This document shows, piece after piece, positions 22,873 to 32,800 of a DNA stretch of 62,110 bases (positions within the stretch are counted from its first letter, which is position 1; each line of letters opens with the position of its first letter). Under the pieces are notes generated by a model. It made no database searches and was not told where the DNA came from. It was given only the letters and a program-made list of their open reading frames with translations. This DNA is from an uncultured Alphaproteobacteria bacterium. Lineage in GTDB: Bacteria > Pseudomonadota > Alphaproteobacteria > RF32 > CAG-239. The translations under genes and the position numbers were made by a program. The stretch lies in the NCBI GenBank assembly GCA_934254925.1, contig CAKQMD010000006.1:1-62110 (forward strand). Reading direction: 5' to 3'.

Positions 22873-25281
22873 TTAGGCCTTTATGACTTTTTCCCGGCAG
22901 GGGAGAGGTTTTTTTGCGGGCGGCGTTTTTTTTGTTTCAAGGCAGAATATGCGCTGCGGGGAAGGAATGTTGATCTTCTGCTCGCGAAAGCGGTTGACGA
23001 TTTTTTCCCGTAAGTCGTTAGCAATGGCCGAACGGTTGAAAACATTGGCCGTAAAACAATAAAGCTGAAATTCGAGGTTGCCGTCGCTGAGAATGTTGAA
23101 GGAAACAGAAGGAGCGGGGGACGAGAGGACGTCGCCGTTGGATGCGGCGATTTCCAGCAAGGTGTGCCTGACCAGGACGATGTCGCTGCCGTAGTCCGCG
23201 TTGACACTGACGGCGACGCGACCAAAGCGTCCCGAGTAAGTGTAGTTGATCAGGCTTTTGGTCAGAATGTCGGAGTTGGGAATGATGATGGTGGATTTGT
23301 CCCAACTTTCGATTTCCGTCGAGCGCATGTTGATTTGTTTGACAATGCCTTCCTGGCCGTTGATGACGACCCAATCGCCGATTTTGAGGGGACGTTCCCA
23401 TAAGATGGTCATGCCGGCGGCCAGGTTGCTGATCATGCTTTGCAACCCAAGACCAACCCCGAAAGACAATGCGCCGGCGATGATGGCAATGCTGCTCAGG
23501 CTGCCGCCCATGACGGCAATGGCCAAAACGCCCGAAACGATGAAGCCGAGAAAACCGATTGAGGATACGACCGAATTGCGAACGCCGTCGTTCATCTCGA
23601 TTTTGCTCAAATTGCCGTTGATAAAGCTGTTTTTGAGCATTTTAAAGAAGGAGAGCATGACAAAAAAGCTGATCAGTCCCAACAGAATTGAGGTGATGGA
23701 AATATGGACGCCGCCGATGTTGAAGCCGATCAGAAAGTTTTTGACCCGGGCGAGCAACAAGTCGACGGAAACGCCCCAAACGGCCAGCAAGCTCAGAGTG
23801 CCGAGAATCCAAACCACCGGGGTGAGAAGCAGACCGAACCAAAATTCGGTTTTGACCAGAATGCGGCGGTTGATGCGAAAAGTGCGAACCCAGAAGCGCA
23901 ACAGCAAGATCCGGTGAAACAAGCCGCGGATCAACTTGTCGGCAATGTAGAGAATACCGACGGCAACGGCGGATATGATGGTGCGGTTGATCAGGTATTC
24001 CGAGAGGCGAATGTAGCCAAACAGAGAGAACAAAAAGGCTGCGGTCATGGCAAAACTGATCAGCAGGCTGATTTTGGAAGAGGTGCTGAGTTCGGTAATC
24101 TGCGAATCGTCGTTGATTTCCTCGTCAGAGAGGTTTTTGTTGTCATAAAGGGCTTTGCGGGCAACCAGTATGACGCAGAAGGCCTTGACGGCGTTGGCGA
24201 AGACTTTGAGCGAATAGACGATGGAGGTGTCGTAGTTCATTTGACCGGCCAGCGTCTGGAAAAAGGAAACGATACAAATGGCGGCCGAAGAGAAAATCAG
24301 CGCCCGGCTGACAGCGAGGGCTCGCTCGTCGGTTACTTCTATGATGCGCCATTTGCCGCTTGAGGGGGTAAAGGTGACTTTTACCACGGCTTTGGTGAGG
24401 TAGTAATAAAGCAGGTACAGCGCGGCGGTGTTTAACAGCAAACCAAAGGAATCGGTATTGATCAGACTGTTGTTTTTGAGCCAAAAGAGAAAGGCGCCGA
24501 TGATGGCGGCGGGAATGGCGCCGCGCGCAACGAACATGCCAATGCCGGCCCGGACTTTTTGCGAATAGTCGGGGCGTTCGACGGAGGTCCGATATCCAAA
24601 CCAGCGTTTGACGTAGCGGCTGAGTAGGTAGGCGGCAATTAAGGCACCGAGCATGCTGACAATGACGATCAGCAGGTTGTTGTTGACGGTCATTTGGCGT
24701 TCCGGCGTCAGATGTCGGTACCAACTGAGCGGCGATTTGGTCAGCTCAAAAAGGAAATAGGAAAAATTGGTCAGGGACTGCCAAAATTCCTGGGGATGAA
24801 AAATGGAGCTTTGCTTGACCAAAATATTGTTTAAAAGTTGACGGTTGCGCAGCTTGAGAATCAGGCCGTTGATTTCATCTATTTGGGTCAGGAGCAGGTC
24901 AATCTGCACCATGGCGGCTTTGTTTTTGTCGGCTAGAGCCGTGAAGTCCTTACGTTGGCGGGTGATGGCCGGCGGTTCCGTACCGGCTTTTTCCGGTGCA
25001 GGGCCGAGGGCGTTGAGCTTTTTTTGCACGGAATCAAATTCTGCGGCATAATGTTGGCGGTTTTGCGCAAGGGACGCCTGCAGACTGGTGAGGGTTTGGA
25101 TGAAGTCGCTGATTTGCTCTTTGCTTGCTTTTCCGCCGTTGAGCTTGGTGGTGACATCGGTCAACTGTTTGCCGGTCTGAGTGAGGTCCAGCAAAGCGGC
25201 GGCGTCGTCAACGGAGGGTTGTGCCTGAAGCGGTGCCAATCGGCATAAAAAAACAAACAACAGAACGGCTATCTTTTTCAT
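22873..25281 (-). CDS. Large MscS-family mechanosensitive channel
   Basis: Protein of 802 residues with a signal peptide (AVLLFVFLCRLAPLQAQ) and a periplasmic helical domain (residues 20-190, DUF3772-like). Multiple transmembrane segments follow (residues 205-600). The C-terminal MscS core has a pore-lining helix rich in Gly/Ala (IIAGALSFGVGLGLQSMISNLAAG) and the beta domain (PLKIGDWVVINGQEGIVKQINMRSTEI; TIIIPNSDILTKSLINY). It is intermediate in size between MscS (286) and MscK (1120). It releases solutes on hypo-osmotic shock. Convergent with the MerR gene, only 5 bp apart. Confidence 0.88.
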   Translation of the reverse strand: MKKIAVLLFVFLCRLAPLQAQPSVDDAAALLDLTQTGKQLTDVTTKLNGGKASKEQISDFIQTLTSLQASLAQNRQHYAAEFDSVQKKLNALGPAPEKAGTEPPAITRQRKDFTALADKNKAAMVQIDLLLTQIDEINGLILKLRNRQLLNNILVKQSSIFHPQEFWQSLTNFSYFLFELTKSPLSWYRHLTPERQMTVNNNLLIVIVSMLGALIAAYLLSRYVKRWFGYRTSVERPDYSQKVRAGIGMFVARGAIPAAIIGAFLFWLKNNSLINTDSFGLLLNTAALYLLYYYLTKAVVKVTFTPSSGKWRIIEVTDERALAVSRALIFSSAAICIVSFFQTLAGQMNYDTSIVYSLKVFANAVKAFCVILVARKALYDNKNLSDEEINDDSQITELSTSSKISLLISFAMTAAFLFSLFGYIRLSEYLINRTIISAVAVGILYIADKLIRGLFHRILLLRFWVRTFRINRRILVKTEFWFGLLLTPVVWILGTLSLLAVWGVSVDLLLARVKNFLIGFNIGGVHISITSILLGLISFFVMLSFFKMLKNSFINGNLSKIEMNDGVRNSVVSSIGFLGFIVSGVLAIAVMGGSLSSIAIIAGALSFGVGLGLQSMISNLAAGMTILWERPLKIGDWVVINGQEGIVKQINMRSTEIESWDKSTIIIPNSDILTKSLINYTYSGRFGRVAVSVNADYGSDIVLVRHTLLEIAASNGDVLSSPAPSVSFNILSDGNLEFQLYCFTANVFNRSAIANDLREKIVNRFREQKINIPSPQRIFCLETKKTPPAKKPLPCREKVIKA

Positions 25282-25413
25282 CGGTTTTCCTTTTGATTAT
25301 CAGGCAAGATATAACTATGCATTTGTCATAATCAATGCGCCAAAATAAAAAAACGAGTTGCTTGTTCGGTATAAAAGGGATAAAGTCATTGAAAAACAAG
25401 ATGGGAGGAAACA

Positions 25414-26043
25414 ATGAAAGTTCTAATGCTCAACGGCAGTCCGCGGCCCAAAGGCTGCACTTTTACGGCGCTTTCTCTGGTGGCGACCGCCTTAAATGAA
25501 GAAGGAATCGAAACGGAAATTGTGCAGAGCGGAACTTCTGCGGTGCGCGATTGCATTGCTTGTCGGAAATGTCATGAAAACGGAAACAACCGTTGCATTT
25601 TTAGTGACGATCTGGTGAACGACTTTTTGGAACGGGCCGAGAAAGCCGACGGATTTGTCTTCGGGTCTCCGGTTTATTACGCGCATCCGAGTGGGCGCGT
25701 TTTGTCGTTGTTGGATCGGATTTTCTACGCGGGGTCAAAAGTCTTTGCCAATAAGCCGGGAGTCGCGGTGGTTTCGGCGCGGCGGGCCGGAACGACGGCT
25801 TCGGTCGATGTGCTGCAAAAATATTTTACAATCAGCAGAATGCCGATCGTCTCTTCCCGCTATTGGAACATGGTGCACGGTCAGACTCCGGAAGAGGTGA
25901 TGAAAGATCAAGAAGGCGTGCAGATTATGACCCTGTTGGGAAAAAACATGGCCTGGCTGCTGAAATGTCTTGCCGCGGGACGCGAAGCGGGCATTCAGCC
26001 TCCGGAATTGACCTCTCCGGTGTTTACGAATTTTATTCGCTGA
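25414..26043 (+). CDS. Flavodoxin-family NADPH-dependent FMN reductase
   Basis: Protein of 209 residues. FMN-binding motif at the N-terminus (VLMLNGSPRPKGCTF), Cys-rich segment DCIACRKCHENGNNRC as in iron-sulfur flavoproteins, and FVFGSPVYYAHPSGRVLSLLDR for flavin contact. ATG 25414 follows GGGAGG. The last 11 bp overlap the end of the convergent histidine kinase gene. Substrate unknown; related to but distinct from the reductase at 21.2 kb. Confidence 0.88.
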   Translation: MKVLMLNGSPRPKGCTFTALSLVATALNEEGIETEIVQSGTSAVRDCIACRKCHENGNNRCIFSDDLVNDFLERAEKADGFVFGSPVYYAHPSGRVLSLLDRIFYAGSKVFANKPGVAVVSARRAGTTASVDVLQKYFTISRMPIVSSRYWNMVHGQTPEEVMKDQEGVQIMTLLGKNMAWLLKCLAAGREAGIQPPELTSPVFTNFIR

Positions 26044-27385
26044 GATTTGCGGCGGAGATTTTGACGCAAAATCCTTCCGCTGTATTACGGCAGCTGAAAT
26101 CGGCGCCGTAGAGTCCGGAGATGCGGCTGACAATCGAGAGACCCAGGCCGCTGCCGTTTTGCGTTTGGCCGGCAGGACGGTAAAAACGATTACCGAGGCG
26201 CCGGAGATGTTTCTCGGCGACTTTGACACCCGAATTGGTAACGGAGAGGCCGCGGGACGTCAGCGAAACGGTAATTTTTGCCTGAGGCGGGCTGTATTTG
26301 ACGGCGTTGTCCAAAAGGTTGCGGACAATCAGAGAGGCCAGCAGCGGGTTGCCTTCGGAAAAGGGACCTTTGCCTTTTAGCTTGGTTGTGATGCTTTGTT
26401 GCTTTTCCGCGGCGATTTCCTGATATTCTTCAATGATTTGCATAATGATGCTTTTCCAGAAAATTTTTTCTTTGACGGCAGATTGTTCCGTCGACTGCGC
26501 TTTGGAGAGAGCCAAGAGTTGTTCGACCAGTCTGGCGGAACGGTCGATGCCGTTTTCCAGCTTTTGCAAGGCTTTTTGCCGGGTTTCCGCATTATCGCCG
26601 GCCAATTTGGCGACGTCTAACTGGACTTTGAGCGCCGTCAGCGGCGTGCGCAGCTCATGTGCGGAATCGGCAATAAAGCTTCTTTCACGCTCCAACATGG
26701 CCTTTATTTTTTTCAAAAGCTGATTAAGTGCGTTGATCAGCGGCAGAATTTCCGTCGGCAGGCGAGGTTCGTCCAAGGGCGAAAGGTCGTCGGGATCACG
26801 GCGGTTTAAGTTGTCGCTCAAGCGTTTGAGCGGCAAAAGTTCGTGCGTGATGACGGCAATCATGATGAGCAGAATGCTGACAATGCCGATCCCCCAGGGA
26901 AGCATGAACTCTTCGGTCATGTCCCAGACGATGTCGTTGCGGTAGTCGAGTTCTTGCCCGACAGCGATGATGTATTGTCCGTCGGCGGAACGAAGCCAGA
27001 CCAGGCGCCATTTTTCATCGTCGACGGTTTGTTCGGCAAAACGCCCGCTCTGAGGAGCAAAGGAAAAGTCTTTGCCGTTTTCGTTATCATGAAAAACCAT
27101 TTGTCCCTGCCGGTTAAAGACGGCAAAGCCAATCGCTTCGTCTTCGTCCTCGGCATTGTCAATGCGTTTGATGAGCTTGTCGGTTATGTTTTGGATCTGC
27201 GGGGTGGTACGGCTCCAATCGGCGGCCGAAAGTTGGCGCGCCAGGGCCATTTGGTAAGTGTCAAAAAATTCATCGACCTTTTCGCCGGTTTCCTTCCACG
27301 AAGCAATGGCCGCGATTGCAAAGACAAGTGCGGAGGTGAGAACAAAGAAGATAATCAGGCGCAGCCTTAAGCTCAGTGTTTTCAT
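26033..27385 (-). CDS. Sensor histidine kinase, QseC/PmrB-type
   Basis: Protein of 450 residues: TM1 (LIIFFVLTSALVFAIAAIASW), a periplasmic sensor of about 130 residues, TM2 (LPWGIGIVSILLIMIAVI), a HAMP-like linker, the phospho-accepting H box (FIADSAHELRTPLTALKVQL) and an HATPase domain (N box VRNLLDNAVKYSPP, G box GSGLGLSIVSRI). Its start overlaps the response-regulator gene by 4 bp. The ygiW-like gene, regulator, kinase order matches the ygiW-qseBC arrangement, but the signal cannot be assigned. Confidence 0.92.
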   Translation of the reverse strand: MKTLSLRLRLIIFFVLTSALVFAIAAIASWKETGEKVDEFFDTYQMALARQLSAADWSRTTPQIQNITDKLIKRIDNAEDEDEAIGFAVFNRQGQMVFHDNENGKDFSFAPQSGRFAEQTVDDEKWRLVWLRSADGQYIIAVGQELDYRNDIVWDMTEEFMLPWGIGIVSILLIMIAVITHELLPLKRLSDNLNRRDPDDLSPLDEPRLPTEILPLINALNQLLKKIKAMLERERSFIADSAHELRTPLTALKVQLDVAKLAGDNAETRQKALQKLENGIDRSARLVEQLLALSKAQSTEQSAVKEKIFWKSIIMQIIEEYQEIAAEKQQSITTKLKGKGPFSEGNPLLASLIVRNLLDNAVKYSPPQAKITVSLTSRGLSVTNSGVKVAEKHLRRLGNRFYRPAGQTQNGSGLGLSIVSRISGLYGADFSCRNTAEGFCVKISAANLSE

Positions 27386-28041
27386 GTCTCCTCCATAATA
27401 TAACCGATTTTATTGATGGTACGGACGATGTCTTTGCCCAGTTTTTTGCGCAGATGATGAACGTGCACTTCGACGGCGTTGCTTTGAACTTCGTCGTCCC
27501 AGGAATAGATTTTGTTTTCAATGCTTTCCTTGGAGAGTACTTTGTTTTTGTTAATCATCAGGAGCTCCAAGACAATGAGTTCCTTGGGCGAAAGGGTGAT
27601 TTCCTTGCCGTTTTGCGTGACTTTTCGGGTGTGGGGATCGAGCCTGATGTCGCGACAGGCAATTTTTGGCGTAACTTGTCCGTTGTTGCGGCGGATGAGG
27701 GCATTGAGACGGGCTTGAACCTCTTTTAAGGCAAAGGGTTTGCCGAGGTAGTCATCGGCGCCGCTGTTGAGACCGATAATGCGTTGGTCTACGTCGCCGC
27801 GGGCCGTCAAAATCAGTACCGGTTCCCGGCGTCCTTTTTGCCGCCAGTGTTGCAGGACCTCAAGTCCGTCGGCGCCGGGTAGGCCCAGATCGAGGATGAC
27901 GGCGTCGTATGGCGCCTGGAAGAGGGCTTCTTCCCCGTCTTCGCCGTCGTTAAACCAGTCCACGGAAAATCCCAGTTGTTCCAGTCCGGTTTTCAGACCG
28001 TCTCCGATCAAATTGTCATCCTCGATGAGCAGTACCCGCAT
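27382..28041 (-). CDS. OmpR-family response regulator, QseB-like
   Basis: Protein of 219 residues: receiver domain (VLLIEDDNLIGDGL with the acidic pocket, phospho-acceptor D in AVILDLGLPGADG, then ILTARGD and GADDYLGKPF) and a C-terminal winged helix (LSPKELIVLELLMINKNKVLSKE...VEVHVHHLRKKLG). Translationally coupled to the kinase through a 4-bp overlap and preceded by a YgiW-like stress protein gene 20 bp upstream, so all three are probably one operon. Confidence 0.94.
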   Translation of the reverse strand: MRVLLIEDDNLIGDGLKTGLEQLGFSVDWFNDGEDGEEALFQAPYDAVILDLGLPGADGLEVLQHWRQKGRREPVLILTARGDVDQRIIGLNSGADDYLGKPFALKEVQARLNALIRRNNGQVTPKIACRDIRLDPHTRKVTQNGKEITLSPKELIVLELLMINKNKVLSKESIENKIYSWDDEVQSNAVEVHVHHLRKKLGKDIVRTINKIGYIMEET

Positions 28042-28061
28042 GTTGTTTATTCCTCAGCCCT

Positions 28062-28430
28062 TTATTTTTTTATGTTGATTTTATCGACGTCGATTTCGGT
28101 TTTGAAGAAATCTTTGTCGACTTCGCCTTCAATGACGACCGTGTCTTGCGGCGTGACGGTTTGTCCGCGCCAGTCTTCATGGTCAATGTCTACTGTAACG
28201 GATCCGCTGGCATCTTTAAAGAGATATTTTTCATCGCCGAGGCCGCGTTCGATTTGTCCGACCAAAACTACCGGCGTGTCGTCGCTGTAGGTCAGGGCTT
28301 CTGCAACGGTGGAGCTTTTCAGTCCCGGTCCCTGAAAACCGCCGGCGGGGGCCGTCAGTCCTGCGGCCATGGCGCTGCCGCAAATGCTCAAAGCCAAGAC
28401 GAAAGCCGATGCAGTGGTAATTGTTTTCAT
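28062..28430 (-). CDS. YgiW/YdeI-family periplasmic OB-fold protein
   Basis: Protein of 122 residues with a signal peptide (ASAFVLALSICGSAMAA) and a BOF (bacterial OB-fold) domain: GFQGPG..., VVLVGQIERGLGDEKYLFKD, VTVDIDHEDWRGQTVTPQDTVVIEGEVDKD, EIDVDKI. Members bind cationic compounds in the periplasm and are induced with the QseBC/PmrAB-type systems encoded directly downstream. Start ATG 28430 follows AAGGAGAA. Confidence 0.9.
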   Translation of the reverse strand: MKTITTASAFVLALSICGSAMAAGLTAPAGGFQGPGLKSSTVAEALTYSDDTPVVLVGQIERGLGDEKYLFKDASGSVTVDIDHEDWRGQTVTPQDTVVIEGEVDKDFFKTEIDVDKINIKK

Positions 28431-28544
28431 GTGTTTTCTCCTTATATTGGTTTGTGTTGAACTTGTTTACACCTTTACTTCATCATAACGCACTTAAGGA
28501 ACGCTTAAGGGAAAAAATTTTTTTAAATTCTTTTTTGCGGATAA

Positions 28545-28567
28545 GAAAAAGGCAGAGAAACTCTGCC
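28545..28567 (-). terminator. Terminator after CHAP-like gene
   Basis: GGCAGAG-AAA-CTCTGCC followed on the minus strand by five T, 22 bp past the stop of the gene at 28589. Confidence 0.8.
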
Positions 28568-28588
28568 AATGCCTATAAAAAGCCATGT

Positions 28589-29509
28589 TTATTTGCCGTT
28601 GGGACGGCGCATGTTGTTAAGTGCGATTAAGGTTGCGGGATGCGGGACCTTGTTGGTCTGAGTGAGCAGATCAAAACCGATTTGCCGGGTGTCTTTTTTA
28701 AGCGGCGTAAAGGCCGCTTGCAATTGCGGCATGCTCTGCAACAGCTCCGGCGTCAGTTTGATGGAACCGTCCGTGGGAATAAAGGCGTAAACTTCTTTGG
28801 CGTCTTTATAATTGTTTTCAAAAAATTTTCCGGCTTTTTCCCGTCCATCGGAACAAAAGATCCCCTCTTCGGCGACGGTCAGAATATGTCCGTGCGGGTG
28901 TCCCGTGCATTTGGGGATGACGACAACGGTGTTCAAAGGACATCTTTTGACGTCTTTAATGCTTATTTTGAGGCTCAAAAACTTGTCGGTTTCCAGAAGA
29001 TGGTCTTTCTCCTGATAAGCCGAAAGGTTGCCAGAGATCGGAATTCCGTACACCTTGTTCAGCAGGCGTTTGATGGCGCCGGCGCAAGCACCCTGCGGAG
29101 AGCGATTCAGACCACAGTATCTTTTTTTGACTTCGCCGCGCGAATTTCGGGTGGTAAAGGAAAAGCCCTTGCTTAAAATCGAATGCACCTTTTGCCAGCT
29201 TGGACCGGCTTCAATGTTTTCCAGAGCCTCAAGCGGCAATTCGGCCTTATAAGCTTGAAGAAGGTTTTTCAGCTCGCCGATGCCCAAGGTCATTTCTTCC
29301 TGCGGCAGGTTTTCTTGTTGTAGATTCTCCGACTGTTGCGGAGCCAGGGTTTCTATGGGTGAAATATTTTTGTCTTTAGGTGCGGATGCCGAAACGGTCG
29401 CGGACGCGTTGGTCGGACCTTGAAGCACGGTGACGGCGGCAAGGCTCAGATTAACGGCGCGCCTTTTTAGCTTTTCTTGTAGCTTTTCGATTTTTTCTTT
29501 TACATTCAT
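28589..29509 (-). CDS. Probable CHAP-like cysteine peptidase/amidase
   Basis: Protein of 306 residues from ATG 29509. The N-terminal ~75 residues are low-complexity (Gln/Pro/Glu-rich), with a weakly hydrophobic stretch (NLSLAAVTVLQGPTNASATV) that may be a signal. The C-terminal half has a Cys/His arrangement reminiscent of NlpC/P60-CHAP enzymes: SPQGACAGAIKRLLNKVYG (candidate nucleophile Cys), then VVIPKCTGHPHGHILTVAEEGIFCSDG (candidate His). Other cysteines could also serve, so activity on peptidoglycan is an inference. The low-complexity N-terminus plus putative peptidoglycan-hydrolase C-terminus recalls the GH24 protein at 2-3.7 kb, but no shared leader is present here. Confidence 0.5.
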   Translation of the reverse strand: MNVKEKIEKLQEKLKRRAVNLSLAAVTVLQGPTNASATVSASAPKDKNISPIETLAPQQSENLQQENLPQEEMTLGIGELKNLLQAYKAELPLEALENIEAGPSWQKVHSILSKGFSFTTRNSRGEVKKRYCGLNRSPQGACAGAIKRLLNKVYGIPISGNLSAYQEKDHLLETDKFLSLKISIKDVKRCPLNTVVVIPKCTGHPHGHILTVAEEGIFCSDGREKAGKFFENNYKDAKEVYAFIPTDGSIKLTPELLQSMPQLQAAFTPLKKDTRQIGFDLLTQTNKVPHPATLIALNNMRRPNGK

Positions 29510-29664
29510 TTTAGCCTGCCTGCATTTATTTGTCATTCTGTCTAAAGGATAGCATAAAAAGAAGCTATTGTAAAGATTATAGGTTATTTTACAAATGGTT
29601 AAGCGCAAAAAAACAATGTCAGCTTCTGGGGCTACGATTTTTGGGGAAAGTTTATTACCGATTG

Positions 29665-29698
29665 TAAAAAAAGCTTAATAACCGAAGTTATTAAGCTT
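29665..29698 (-). terminator. tracrRNA terminator
   Basis: Perfect 12-bp stem AAGCTTAATAAC / GTTATTAAGCTT around a TTCG tetraloop, followed by a T run on the minus strand. It marks the 3' end of the tracrRNA. Confidence 0.92.
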
Positions 29699-29764
29699 AA
29701 TATCGAAATAAATTTCTTATTAGCGACAGACATCTAAATCTAATATGCTACCAATTTATTCGAT
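29665..29764 (-). ncRNA. tracrRNA of the type II-C CRISPR system
   Basis: The plus strand at 29722-29755 carries a copy of the CRISPR repeat in crRNA sense, with a perfect 24-nt block at 29728-29751, so the minus-strand transcript contains the anti-repeat. Two single-base changes (a T missing, one extra C) would form bulges in the crRNA:tracrRNA duplex. Downstream on the minus strand come a small stem-loop (AATAA-GAAAT-TTATT) and the strong terminator hairpin, giving an RNA of about 100 nt. It is transcribed away from cas9. Start position inferred from the promoter at 29772-29799. Confidence 0.88.
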
Positions 29765-29771
29765 AGTTCAC

Positions 29772-29799
29772 ATTTAATCCCAAATTGATGCAATGTCAA
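29772..29799 (-). promoter_or_regulatory. Putative tracrRNA promoter
   Basis: Minus strand TTGACA (29794-29799) and TTAAAT (29772-29777) with a 16-bp spacer place transcription start near 29764, just upstream of the anti-repeat. Confidence 0.6.
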
Positions 29800-29858
29800 C
29801 TTGTTTTTTGTTATTATTTGTGTATTATTGATTTAAATAACTTTTGAGGAGACGGCAG

Positions 29859-32800
29859 ATGAAATGCAGATGGGGTTTTGATTTGGGCGCGACTTCCATT
29901 GGGTGGTCGGTTTTTGACTTAGAAACTCAGCGCCTGCTCGACATCGGGGTGCGGATTTTTGATGACGGTCGGGAGGACAAAAGCAAAGCGTCTCTCTGCG
30001 TGAAAAGGAGAGAGGCCCGCGGTGCCAGGCGACTGAACAATCGGAAGCACATTCAAAAACGGGAACTGTTGAAGGTTTTGACGGCATTGGGATTGTTTCC
30101 CGAAGATCGGACGGCAAGGCAGGCTTTGAAGCTGCTTAATCCTTATCAGTTGCGGAAAGAAGCGCTTGACCGTCCGCTGGAAGCTTACGAGTTGGGCCGG
30201 GTTTTTATGCAGCTGGTTCAGAGGAAAGGTTTTCAATCGAATCGGAAAGACAGCGGAAAAGAGGGCGGAAAACTGAAAAAAGGTTATCAAGAACTTCAGG
30301 AAGCCATTGCTCAAGACGGCGCCCGAACATACGGCGAGTTTTTGTATCGGCGGTTGCAAAAGAATCGGGGAAATCCGATCCGTCTGACAAATATGTTTAA
30401 TGATGACGGTTCTTTTCGCGGCGGTCCGTTTCCGTTCAGAGAAATTTATCAGCATGAATTTATACAAATTTGGGAAAAACAGCAGCCGTTTTATCCGCAG
30501 ATTTTGACTGATGAAAACAAGAAGAAGATATATGACCTTCTTTTCTTTCAGCGGCCATTGAAAGAAGCGGAAGAAGGAGAATGTCAATTTGAAAAGGGCG
30601 AAAAGCGTCTTCCGAAGGCACATCCGTTATTTCAGGAATTCAGAATCCGGCAGCATCTTTTGAATTTGAAGTTTGTTGCGGAGAATTCTTCCGACTATCG
30701 GCCGCTTGATGCGCCGACTTGCGACAGATTGTTCTCTTTGTTGATGGATCCGCGAGAGATCAAGCCCAATGCTCAGGGCATCATTCCTTATATCCATCTT
30801 AAAAAGGCTTTGGGATTGGACAAGAAGGGGCTGTTTAATTTTGAACAAAAAGAGAATCGGGAAGCATCTTTAGGAAAAGGGTTTATTGTCAATCGTACGG
30901 AGGATGCGATTAATCGTTCGCATTTTTTTGCCGATTATTGGGAGAAGTTTACGGAGGCTGAGAGAGGAGAGATTATCAATGTTTTATTCAGGCCCGGGAG
31001 TTTTATCAAATTTCCCCGGACTAAGATCTCGATTGAAGACGAAGACCGGATGATCAAAGATTATTTGTGTCGGCGCTTTGGCCTTTCTTCCGAGGCGGCG
31101 GAAGAGCTGCTCTATGAGATTGACTTGGAGGAGGGGGTTTGTGCGCTGTCTGAAAAAGCCATTCGGAAGATTTTGCCTTTTATGAAAACAGAGAAAAGTT
31201 TTTCCGATGCTTGTCTGAAAGCCGGATATTGTCACAGCAATAAGGTCTATGAACATTTGGAGCGGTTGCCTTATTACGGTGAGATTTTAAGCCAGAGCTG
31301 TTTGGGAAAAAAGATGCAGCCGACCTGTGTCGAAGAAGAGTTCGGAAAAATCAACAATGCGACTGTCCATGTGGCGCTGAACCAGATCAGGCATTTGGTC
31401 AATGAATTAATTGAACGTTACGGCAAGCCCTATGATCTGGCAGTTGAATATGCCCGGGAGCTGGGGGCTTCGACCAGCGAGCGTAAAAAGATGGCTGACG
31501 CGCAGGATCAAAATGAAAGAGAAAACAAAAAACTTTTACAGGAATTGAGGGATAAACTTGGTGATCGCGCCTATAATAAGCGTGATTTGCAAAAATATAA
31601 GATTTGGAAAAGGCTTTCCCGTTATAACGGCGATCCCTTAGTACGGGAATGTCCTTTCTCCGGAAAGCAAATTTCTCTCGGAGATTTGTTGAACGGTCAA
31701 AAGTTTCAGATAGAACATTTGATTCCTTTTTCCCGCAGTTTGGATGACAGTCTTAATAATAAGGTTTTGGCCAGTGTTGAGGCAAATCGTTATAAAGCTA
31801 ACAAAACGCCTTATGAAGCTTTTGGGCAAAGTAAGGATGGTTATGATTGGGAAGCCATTCGGCGACGGGCCAAAAGCCTCAGTTATGAGCAGCAATGGCG
31901 TTTTGCTCCCGATGCTATGGAGCGCTTTGAGGATCAGGAAGGGCCGATAGCTAGTTCTCTTAACGATACCAGATATATGACCCGCTTGTTGCAGGATTAT
32001 TTGCAACCGATTGTCCGAGAGGACGGAAAGCAGAGGGTACAGGCCGTCGCCGGCGCTTTAACGGCGATGATACGTAAGGCTTGGGGATTAAATCAATATA
32101 AGAATGAGGAAGATGAAGAGGCTTATCGGGCATTGCATAACCACCATGCGATTGACGCTTTTATCGTTTCGGCTATTGAGCGTTCACAGATTGCAGAGAC
32201 GGCAAAAGCTTTGAAAAAGGTTGCAGAGACGGTTTATAAGGAGTTTGCCGGCGAATTTGGCAAATTTAAGGATCCGAGTGTTTCTGGCCAAGAAAAGGCT
32301 GCTTTGAAAAAACGTATCAAAGATTTTGTCCGTGTTTGCCGAGAAGGAATTGTTAACCGCTATTTTCCCTTCCCCAAGGCGATAAATGTTCCGGAGGTTT
32401 GGGACAAGATTGCCAAGATAAACATTTCTCACAAACCGAGTCTGAAAAACATTCATGACAGGAAATCGACTATTGGGCAGTTGCATGAAGACAGTGCGTA
32501 TGGCCTGAAGAATTTTGTGGATGACAAGAGCTTAGAGGCGATTTTTAAGTGTCGTGATAAGGTTATCAATAAAAAGATTACGGAGTATATTCCTATCTTT
32601 TACCGCAAAGAGGATAAAAAGGCTTATTATGACGCTTTTCGGAATTGGTTTGTTTGTGCCGGAAAAGCCGCTTCGGCAGAAGCTAAAACGAAAGAGGAAA
32701 AGGTTGCTAAAGCAGCGTTAGAGGCTGAAGAGGAAGCGGCTGTGCGGCAATTGCGCTCAGCAGCCCAAAAGGCTTTCAAGTGGTTTGTCGGCGGCGGAAA

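Noticed and set aside
29721..29755. Reading the repeat-like sequence upstream of cas9 as an orphan CRISPR repeat
   Set aside because: It is single, carries tracrRNA-type changes, and is followed on the minus strand by a stem-loop and terminator, so tracrRNA explains it better.
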